This document shows positions 31,986 through 37,528 of a stretch of 37,528 nt of DNA, piece after piece (within the stretch, counting starts at the first letter, position 1; each line of letters opens with the position of its first letter). The position numbers and the translations under genes are program-made. The stretch comes from Burkholderia sp. (GTDB lineage: Bacteria; Pseudomonadota; Gammaproteobacteria; Burkholderiales; Burkholderiaceae): positions 1 through 37,528 of the forward strand of contig JASLEG010000175.1 of NCBI GenBank assembly GCA_030151225.1, written 5' to 3'. The notes below the pieces were generated by a model. The model was given only the letters and a program-made list of their open reading frames with translations. It was not told the origin of the DNA and did not search any database.

Positions 31986-32044
31986 TGTCTCCTCCATGTC
32001 TCCTCTGATATGGATTCAGCCCGCCTCCTAGGCGGGCTTTTTTT
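31986..32044 (+). ncRNA. Candidate ~59-nt C/U-rich small RNA
   Basis: The predicted transcript runs from about 31986 to the T tract ending at 32044. Its 5' 30 nt are unstructured and pyrimidine-rich, with CTCCTCC (31989-31995) and TCTCCTCT (31999-32006), both complementary to Shine-Dalgarno sequences. Its 3' end is a perfect 9-bp hairpin AGCCCGCCT-CCT-AGGCGGGCT (32018-32038) followed by seven T, the form that binds Hfq. The hairpin has no T tract on the other strand, so it is not the ompW terminator, and the lysE remnant ends 260 nt upstream. No start codon gives a plausible peptide. Existence and targets are inferred. Confidence 0.6.
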
Positions 32045-32101
32045 CGTCCACGATTCCTGTACGTTCCCGCGTACATCGCGTTCCCGTCCTCCCATCCCCG
32101 T

Positions 32102-32938
32102 TCAGAACTTGTACGAGACCGCCAGGAAGCTGATGATCGGATCGGCCTTCAGGTCGCTCTTCGATTCGGCCAGCGTGGAGCCGTCGGCCGCCTTGATCGT
32201 GACCGTCGAGGTGGTCTTCAGCGGGATGTAGGTGACCGAGGCGATGAGCCCCCAGTGCTCGTTGATCGCGTAGGTCAGGCCCGCGTTGAACACCGGCTGC
32301 CACGACGACGAGGCCTTCGCCGACACCTGCGTGGTGCCCGGCTTGCCGGCTCCCGCCGCGAGGATCGCGCCGAGGTTGTCCTGCGTCTGCTTGATGAAGT
32401 TGTTGCTCAACTGCAGGTCGCTGAACCAGTTGTACGACACGCCGATCCCGAGGAACGGCCGGATCTTCGCGTTCGGCTGTGCGAAGTAGTACTGAAAGAT
32501 CACGGCCGGACTCCACTGGCGCACGCTCTTGACGATCGGGTTCACCGCGTCGAGCCCGATGTTCTGCGTGCCGAGCGCGCCGGCCGGTCCCGGCGGCGTG
32601 ATGGTGCCCTGGCCCGACACCTTGAACACCGGCGGCACGCCCGCCACCGAAGTCACGGCGATGTGATCGGTGAAGAAGTGGCTGATCGTCAGGCCGACCG
32701 TGTCGGCCGTGCTGGTGCGCAGGCCGGTGCCCGGCGAATCGAACTGCGAGGGCAGGCGCAGCGGCGTGTTGATCGGCGTCGGCGCCACGCTGGTGTTCAG
32801 CGTGGTGGTGCTCTGGACCGGCTGGACGTGGAACCAGCCGAGCCCGATCACGTTGCTGCCCGCGCTCTGCGCATGGGCCGCGCAAGGCCCGAGCGCGGCG
32901 GCGCCCGCGGCCGCCGCGCAAAGGATGGTCTTGTTCAC
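32102..32938 (-). CDS. OmpW-family outer-membrane protein
   Basis: The 278-residue protein has signal MNKTILCAAAAGAAALGPCAAHAQ and a mature eight-stranded barrel. It carries the typical OmpW pattern: GSNVIGLGWFHVQPVQS near the start, TVGLTISHFFTDHIAVTSVAG, SPAVIFQYYFAQPNAKIRPFLGIGVSYNWF, AGLTYAINEHWGLIASVTYIPLKTTSTVTI and a final C-terminal Phe (AVSYKF) for barrel assembly. It is somewhat longer than E. coli OmpW through a loop insertion around residues 115-130. OmpW forms a hydrophobic channel for small nonpolar compounds. It is encoded 15 nt after the DUF2957 gene on the same strand, so the two are likely cotranscribed. Confidence 0.93.
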   Translation of the reverse strand: MNKTILCAAAAGAAALGPCAAHAQSAGSNVIGLGWFHVQPVQSTTTLNTSVAPTPINTPLRLPSQFDSPGTGLRTSTADTVGLTISHFFTDHIAVTSVAGVPPVFKVSGQGTITPPGPAGALGTQNIGLDAVNPIVKSVRQWSPAVIFQYYFAQPNAKIRPFLGIGVSYNWFSDLQLSNNFIKQTQDNLGAILAAGAGKPGTTQVSAKASSSWQPVFNAGLTYAINEHWGLIASVTYIPLKTTSTVTIKAADGSTLAESKSDLKADPIISFLAVSYKF

Positions 32939-32953
32939 GGTCAGGCCTCCCGG

Positions 32954-34204
32954 TTATTGGACGAATGCGCCGATCGTGAAATACGGCGTGGTCGCATCGT
33001 TGTTGTCGAGGAAGCCGAACACGCCACCCGTGAAGATGAACTTGCCGGTCGGCGTGGTGCTCGTCGCGCCGGTGTGCACCGAGGTGACGGTGCCGGGCAC
33101 GGTCTGCGTGTAGTCCAGGTTCAGTGCCGTGGCGAGCGAGGCCTGCGAGGCGTTGAACGGATCGAGCAGGGTGGCCTGGCTGTTGACGAGCGCCGTGGTG
33201 CGGTAGTTGAACTGGCTGTCCACGCCGATGTATTCGCCGTTCTGCGAGCCGAGCGCGATCGAGGTCTGCGGCGCCATGATCGAGATGCCGGATTCGTCGT
33301 CGGCGGTCAGCCCCGGGATGCCGTTCGAATCGGGCAGCGGGTTCGGGTTCGCCACGCCGGTGCGGATCATGATCGGCACGAGCTGGTTGCGCAGCTTGCC
33401 CACGATGATGTAGCCCTTCGCCTGCGGCGTGGTGGCCAGCGTCGGCTTCACCTGCCCCTGGTAGTTGCTCGTCACGAACGCGCCGCTGCCGTCGGGCGAG
33501 GCCGTCAGGTTCGAGCCGGGCTGGCGGCAGGTGCCGGCGTAGATGCCGGTGGTGTCGCAGCGGCTCCAGGTGCCGTCGGCGTTGATCGTCACCTTCGCGT
33601 CGATCGTGGTGGACGTGAAGTTCTGCGACGGCACCTGGCCGTAGCCGAGCTGGCTGTAGGTGCCGGCCACGTTGGCGAGATTGGTTTCGAGCGTGGAGAA
33701 GCCGATGAATGGGTAGTACGGGAAGGTCGTGTCGGGCACCGCGCCCACGCCGATCACGCCCGCATACGAGATGCGCGCGCCCGGAATCGTGCCGCCCGCC
33801 ACGCCGAAGCCCACGAACACACGCGCCGGGCGCGTCGCGTCGAGCGAGGCGCCGGTCAGCTGGAACGCGCAGGCGTTGAGCTTGGCCGTGGGCAGGCCGG
33901 TTTCGCGGGCCAGCGAGCCGCTCACCGTGGTGCCTGCGCGCGTCGGCGCGACGGTGCCGGTGGTGACCGGAATCGGCGATTCGACGTAGGTGATCTGCCA
34001 GGTCATCTTCGTGGTGTCGAGCTGCAGCTTGACGAGCTCGCCGTCACCGCCGCCGCCCGTGTACACCGTGCTGTAGTCGAGCGATGTCGGGCACAGGCCC
34101 GGTTCGGTCGCGGCCAGCGCCGCCACCGGCTTCTCGTCTCCACCCCCGCAGGCGGATACCAACGGCACGGCGAATGCCGCGGCCAGTACGAAATTCCGCT
34201 TCAT
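32954..34204 (-). CDS. DUF2957-family lipoprotein
   Basis: The 416-residue protein has signal MKRNFVLAAAFAVPLVSAC with lipobox VSAC. The start at 34204 is supported by GGAGGAG. The mature protein is Thr/Gly/Val-rich and strand-like throughout (GELVKLQLDTTKMTWQITYVESPIPVTTGTVAPTRAGTTVSGSL, KVTINADGTWSRCDTTGIYAGTCRQPGSN, IGKLRNQ-type hairpins, GSQNGEYIGVDSQFNYRTTALVN), as expected of a beta-structured surface or periplasmic protein. A Cys pair (CDTTGIYAGTC) may form a disulphide. The family appears mainly in Burkholderia-type bacteria and has no known function. It lies directly upstream of ompW on the same transcript, suggesting a joint envelope role. Confidence 0.82.
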   Translation of the reverse strand: MKRNFVLAAAFAVPLVSACGGGDEKPVAALAATEPGLCPTSLDYSTVYTGGGGDGELVKLQLDTTKMTWQITYVESPIPVTTGTVAPTRAGTTVSGSLARETGLPTAKLNACAFQLTGASLDATRPARVFVGFGVAGGTIPGARISYAGVIGVGAVPDTTFPYYPFIGFSTLETNLANVAGTYSQLGYGQVPSQNFTSTTIDAKVTINADGTWSRCDTTGIYAGTCRQPGSNLTASPDGSGAFVTSNYQGQVKPTLATTPQAKGYIIVGKLRNQLVPIMIRTGVANPNPLPDSNGIPGLTADDESGISIMAPQTSIALGSQNGEYIGVDSQFNYRTTALVNSQATLLDPFNASQASLATALNLDYTQTVPGTVTSVHTGATSTTPTGKFIFTGGVFGFLDNNDATTPYFTIGAFVQ

Positions 34205-35225
34205 GTTGCTCCTCCAGGATTGTCTCTTGTGTGTGGCGGCCGGCTCCCTGTCGGCCGCTTCATTGCTATGTCCGCGGCGCTGCCGCGCCGCGTTTCCGGC
34301 TACTCGCGCTCGGCCTCCGGCCCGCGGCGCTTGCCTGCGCATGCATCGAATTCCGGCCTCGATGCCGCGCCTGCCTGGCCGCCTGCCGGAGGCGTCGCGC
34401 CCCCGTTGATTCCGTGTGTTGCATCGGGCGCGCGGGCCGCGCTCGCGGCGCGCGTGTCGATCGTGTTCGTCGTGTCGCGCCGACGCGGCGGCCGAGCGGG
34501 TGCGGCGTCGACGTTCTGGAGAAGCGGGGCGCTTCGCGGTGGCGATGCCCGTCGTGGCGTGCCGGCCGGATCGGCTGGCGACGGAAGACGTGGAGCGAGG
34601 GCGTGCCGATGCGCGGCGCGGCTCGGGATCCTTCGATCGTCGAGCCGGCGACGCTCGCCAGCGGGACCGGCGCGATGGCCACGGCCGTCCCCCTCCACAA
34701 GGCGTATGACATGCCTTTGTCTCCGGTGTAATTGTGCGATGTAATTTCGCCGGGCCACCTCCGGCTGTCAATTGATGGAATCGTCTAAAAAGCGCGATTG
34801 AAACGGGATGCGTCCGAAAAAGCCTTTCAATGCAGGCGCATGCGGGCGAATTGAAACGAAATGAGTGTTTGAAAACTCCTTCGGTCACGCCTGCGCACCG
34901 TTCGAAACGCGCGCGCAACCTGCCGTTGCGGCTTGACCCAAAAGGCTCGCGAGGGCGATGTCGGGTGTATCCCTATGCGGGATTCTCATGATTGGGCAGC
35001 ACCTGAAAATGCGCGCGATTTACGTGATTTCGAAAGATTGTCAATTCTCTTCAATTCGCGCATCGATGAATGCCGGGAACGAAAGCTGCATGGCGGTGAA
35101 TCGCGAGTCGATGGAATCAATGGCGCATATTCATTTCGCGCGGGAAAACGCGGGCAACAAAAAAACCGGCCACGCGGGCCGGTTTTCGGAAGGAGCGAGG
35201 GAGCGCGCCCGAATCGGCGCCGGCA
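34205..35225. other. Gene-free region, about 1 kb
   Basis: I find no credible gene in this stretch. 34205-34730 is GC-rich and its open frames are Arg/Ala-rich shadows without family similarity. From about 34735 to 35160 the sequence is AT-richer, with runs such as CTAAAAAGC and a pair of ATTGAAACG repeats at 34797-34805 and 34850-34858. A minus-strand terminator for argC lies at 35158-35186. The region may hold the promoter of the DUF2957-ompW unit. Confidence 0.55.
35158..35186 (-). terminator. Rho-independent terminator of argC
   Basis: Read on the minus strand, AAAACCGGCC and GGCCGGTTTT form a 10-bp stem with a 5-nt loop, followed by a run of T (the A run at about 35158-35165 on the + strand). 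It lies about 40 nt beyond the argC stop. Confidence 0.88.
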
Positions 35226-36173
35226 TCAGTTGCTCAGGCCGCTGTCCTCGGCCGCGCCGATCGCGAGGTTCATGCACTGGATCGCGGCGCCCGACGCCCC
35301 CTTGCCGAGGTTGTCGAGTCGCGCGACCGTGACGAAGCGTTCCTCGTTGCCGAACACGAACAGGTCCACGCGGTTCGTGTCGTTGTTCGCCTGCACGTCG
35401 AAGAAGCCGTCGTCGAGATTCTCGGTGGCGTCGTACGGCGCCACGCGCACGAAGGCCTCGCCCGCGTAGTACTCGGCGAACAGCTGCTGCACGTCCTGCG
35501 GATTCACGCGCTTGGCGAGCTGGCCGGGCGTGAAGTACGTGGTGACGGCCAGGCCCTTCAGGAACGGCCCGACGATCGGCGTGAAGATCGGGGCGTTCGC
35601 GAGGCCGGTGTGCGCGGCCATCTCGGGCAGGTGCTTGTGAGCGAGACCGAGCGCGTATTGACGCGGGCTCGCGAGGCGCGGATTACCGCCGGCTTCGTAG
35701 TCGGCGATCATCTTCTTGCCGCCGCCGCTGTAGCCGGTGATCGAGTAGCTGTGCGCGGCGAAATCGGCCGGCACCACGCCCGCGTCCACCAGCGGGCGCA
35801 TCGCCAGCACGAAGGCCGATGCGTGGCAGCCCGGCACCGCGATGCGCTTCGAGCCGCGGATCCGCTCGCGCTGCGCGCGGGTCAGCTCGGGCAGGCCGTA
35901 GGCCCAGTCGGCGCTGGTGCGGAACGCGGTGCTCGCGTCGATCAGCACGGTGCGCTCGTTCTCGACCAGTGAGGCCGATTCGCGCGAGGCGACGTCGGGC
36001 AGGCACAGGAAGGTCACGTCGGACGCATTGATGAGTCGGCGGCGCTCCTCGACGTCCTTGCGCTTCGCGTCGTCGATGCGAAGGATGTCGATGTCGCCGC
36101 GCGCGGACAGGTATTCGAAGATCTTCAGGCCGGTCGTGCCTTCCTGGCCGTCGACAAAAACTTTCGTGGTCAT
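35226..36173 (-). CDS. argC: N-acetyl-gamma-glutamyl-phosphate reductase, short type
   Basis: ArgC reduces N-acetylglutamyl phosphate to the semialdehyde, the third step of arginine synthesis, using NADPH. At 315 residues it belongs to the short (type 2) class. The nucleotide-binding start MTTKVFVDGQEGTTGLKIFEYL, VTFLCLPDVASRESASLV, the catalytic Cys116 in IAVPGCHASAFVLAMRPL, and SYSITGYSGGGKKMI are all present, followed by the substrate-site HKHLPEM region. The ATG at 36173 is the natural start. It stands alone here; other arg genes are not in the window. Its own terminator follows. Confidence 0.96.
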   Translation of the reverse strand: MTTKVFVDGQEGTTGLKIFEYLSARGDIDILRIDDAKRKDVEERRRLINASDVTFLCLPDVASRESASLVENERTVLIDASTAFRTSADWAYGLPELTRAQRERIRGSKRIAVPGCHASAFVLAMRPLVDAGVVPADFAAHSYSITGYSGGGKKMIADYEAGGNPRLASPRQYALGLAHKHLPEMAAHTGLANAPIFTPIVGPFLKGLAVTTYFTPGQLAKRVNPQDVQQLFAEYYAGEAFVRVAPYDATENLDDGFFDVQANNDTNRVDLFVFGNEERFVTVARLDNLGKGASGAAIQCMNLAIGAAEDSGLSN

Positions 36174-36395
36174 CTTGCTCTCACGGAATGGGGCGGCCGG
36201 CGCGAACGCCGGAAAGTCGCCATTTTAAGACGTCGCGCACGGGGCCGTAACCGGTCGCGCCGAAAAAAGCGGAATGCCGCCGTGGTGCGCCGCTTGCGTG
36301 ACGGTGGCTTGAACGGCGGGGGAGAGCGGGGGCGGGACGTACTCGAGACGACCGTCGGATTCGACCCCGCAAGGACTGCAGGAGGGCGCGGGCGA

Positions 36396-37025
36396 TCAGC
36401 GCTCGTCGGTCACGACGAGCCGCGCATAGCCGAGCGACGACACGTCGATTTCATGGTCGAACAGCTGCGCGGGGCGGCCCTGCACGGCGCGCAGCCGGTC
36501 GCTGTCGAGCGCGTGGACGGTGATCACGTAGCGGTGCGGCTTGCCGGGCGGCGGGCAGGGGCCGCCGTAGCCGTCGTCGCCGTAATCGTTGCGGGCCTCG
36601 GCCGCGCCGAGCCGGCGCAGCAGGCCGGAGGCGCTCGCGTTGGCGGGCAGGTGGGTGACCGAGGCGGGGATGCCGATCACGGCCCAGTGCCACCAGCCGC
36701 GGCCGGGCGAATCGGGATCGAACACGGTGATCGCATAGGCGCGCGTGCCGCTCGGGGCATTGCGCCAGCTCAGCTCGGGCGAGCGGTTCTCGCCGCGGCA
36801 TTCGCTCCCGGCGTAGCGCTGGGCGGGGCCGACGCGGCCGCCGTCCTGCAGGTCGGTGCTGCTCAGGGTGAACGGCAACTGCGCGCCGGCCGGCGTCGTA
36901 CCGGCGAGCGCGGTGGCCACGGCGCACGACGCCGCGAGCGTGCGCAGCGCGCGAGGCACGTGCGGCCGAGCCGATTGCCGGACTTGCCGCCCTTGCTGCC
37001 GCTTCTGCTGCCGAATGCCGAGCAT
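36396..37025 (-). CDS. Exported YbhB/YbcL (PEBP-family) protein
   Basis: The 209-residue protein has an N-terminal Arg/Gln-rich leader and a hydrophobic signal segment (LRTLAASCAVATALAGTTPAGAQ), so export is likely. The phosphatidylethanolamine-binding-protein core is clear: LSSTDLQDGG, CRGENRSPELSWRNAPSGTRAYAITVFDPDSPGRGWWHWAVIGIPASVTHLP, and GPCPPPGKPHRYVITVHALD, the two regions that form the ligand pocket. Bacterial members are poorly understood and were named for similarity to Raf kinase inhibitor protein. The start at 37025 is the first ATG, but a start some 20 codons further in would also leave a signal peptide. It is isolated. Confidence 0.9.
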   Translation of the reverse strand: MLGIRQQKRQQGRQVRQSARPHVPRALRTLAASCAVATALAGTTPAGAQLPFTLSSTDLQDGGRVGPAQRYAGSECRGENRSPELSWRNAPSGTRAYAITVFDPDSPGRGWWHWAVIGIPASVTHLPANASASGLLRRLGAAEARNDYGDDGYGGPCPPPGKPHRYVITVHALDSDRLRAVQGRPAQLFDHEIDVSSLGYARLVVTDER

Positions 37026-37152
37026 GCCGCGATCCTCCCCTCACGTCGGCCGGCGCCCAGCCGGCACGAATTCGTGTTGCGACCCTGTGTAAGCGATGAG
37101 GGGGCAGTCTAGCATTGCCTGCGCTGGGGCTGGCGCGTCATGCGCCGATGAC

Positions 37153-37193
37153 AAAACGCCCGCCAGGGCAGCGCGGCTGCCGTGACGGGCGTT
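37153..37193 (-). terminator. Terminator of the pyrE-like gene
   Basis: On the minus strand the outer stem AACGCCCG/CGGGCGTT and inner stem GGCAGC/GCTGCC form one long hairpin, ending in TTTTG. It lies about 38 nt past the stop codon of the gene running in from the right edge. Confidence 0.75.
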
Positions 37194-37230
37194 CGGGTGA
37201 CGGCGTGCGCGCCGCGAGGCGCGCGGCCGA

Positions 37231-37528
37231 TCAGTCCTTCGGCGAGGTGGCGCCGCCGTGCGCGGCCGACCACTCGGCCGGCGCATGCAGGAATTTCTCG
37301 ACCTCGTCGAGCGTCTTGGTCTCGAAGTAGCCCGAGGCCTTGGCCACGCGCAGCACGTCCCACCAGGTGGCGAGCGCGTGCAGGTCCACGTCGATGTCCT
37401 TCAGGACCGAGACGCTTTCCTTGAAGATGTTGTAGTGGAACAGCACGAAGCAGTGGTTCACCTCGGCGCCGGCGGTGCGCAGCGCGTTGATGAAGTTGAT
37501 CTTGCTGCGGCTGTCGGTGGTCAGGTCT
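37231..37528 (-). CDS. pyrE: Orotate phosphoribosyltransferase, C-terminal part (continues beyond window)
   Basis: The last 98 codons of a minus-strand gene are present; its start lies past the right edge. The visible part begins DLTTDSRSKINFINALRTAGAEVNHCFVLFHYNIFKESVSVLKDIDVDLHALATWWDVL. The DLTTDSRSK stretch takes the place of the PRPP-binding loop of type I phosphoribosyltransferases, and the rest resembles the C-terminal half of Burkholderia/Ralstonia orotate phosphoribosyltransferases. That enzyme makes orotidine 5'-phosphate from orotate and PRPP in pyrimidine synthesis. With so little visible I hold the exact name more loosely than the family. Confidence 0.75.
   Translation of the reverse strand, partial: DLTTDSRSKINFINALRTAGAEVNHCFVLFHYNIFKESVSVLKDIDVDLHALATWWDVLRVAKASGYFETKTLDEVEKFLHAPAEWSAAHGGATSPKD

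Larger units (their letters stand above)
31723..32101. other. Intergenic region carrying an sRNA-like unit
   Basis: This 379-nt gap lies between the lysE remnant and the ompW 3' end. The first 200 nt show nothing gene-like. From 31951 it contains a promoter, a short transcript region and a + strand terminator, entered separately. Confidence 0.6.

Noticed and set aside
34084..34731. 215-codon open frame on the + strand beside the DUF2957 gene
   Set aside because: Arg/Ala/Pro-rich, starts inside the lipoprotein gene on the opposite strand, and shows no recognisable domain; it is a high-GC shadow.
34797..34858. ATTGAAACG repeats resembling CRISPR repeat ends
   Set aside because: Only two short copies with no equal-length spacers, no full repeat unit and no cas genes nearby.

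Overview
The window is a contiguous piece of a high-GC betaproteobacterial chromosome, almost certainly Burkholderia sensu stricto. The support is the end of the flagellar block flhF-flhG-fliA, followed directly by an SAH-riboswitch-controlled ahcY/metF cluster, plus a DUF2957 lipoprotein beside OmpW, the short form of ArgC, and a small H-NS-like protein with a TWSGRG motif. Codon use and gene packing are ordinary housekeeping chromosome. I see no insertion sequence, prophage, CRISPR array or obvious genomic island. The species cannot be fixed from sequence alone.

Layout. 1-3164: flhF (left end cut off), flhG and fliA, which set flagellar placement and class III transcription. 3165-6170: an extended -10 promoter, an S-adenosylhomocysteine riboswitch, ahcY, a small four-helix membrane protein and metF, ending in a strong hairpin terminator; together these form a methyl-cycle operon. 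6206-10879: a dienelactone hydrolase, an orphan branched-chain amino-acid binding protein, an MFS exporter and a HugZ/PNPOx-like protein. 10880-13478: an AT-rich leader and an H-NS-like gene, a cation diffusion facilitator and an Lrp/AsnC regulator. 13605-14872: a translationally coupled metallo-beta-lactamase-fold hydrolase and DEDDh exonuclease. 14873-16133: a long structured leader and rlpA.

16263-19670: rsmI, then divergently yraN, a DiaA-like SIS protein, a BON-domain lipoprotein (DolP-like) and a c-type cytochrome, then tRNA-Ala(CGC). 19781-25749: a cupin gene and an AraC regulator facing away from a Fur-boxed haem-uptake set (hmuR-hmuS-hmuT) that lacks the expected permease and ATPase genes. 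25762-27512: a REC-GGDEF diguanylate cyclase and a small lipoprotein. 27975-29544: an OFA-family MFS transporter with a 47-residue partner membrane peptide. 29802-31722: a Lys/Ala-rich exported peptide, a 3-hydroxyisobutyrate-dehydrogenase-like enzyme and a multiply broken LysE-type exporter. 31951-32044: a free-standing promoter-terminator unit that looks like a roughly 59-nt small RNA. 32102-34204: OmpW and a DUF2957 lipoprotein. 34205-35225: about 1 kb without a gene. 35226-37528: argC, a PEBP-family protein and the 3' end of an orotate phosphoribosyltransferase gene.

The items most worth a second look are the candidate C/U-rich sRNA at 31986-32044, the hmuRST set without hmuUV, the 11-bp tandem repeats between the AraC gene and hmuR, the structured leader upstream of rlpA, the FlhG protein whose P-loop lysines are both replaced, and the decayed lysE copy.
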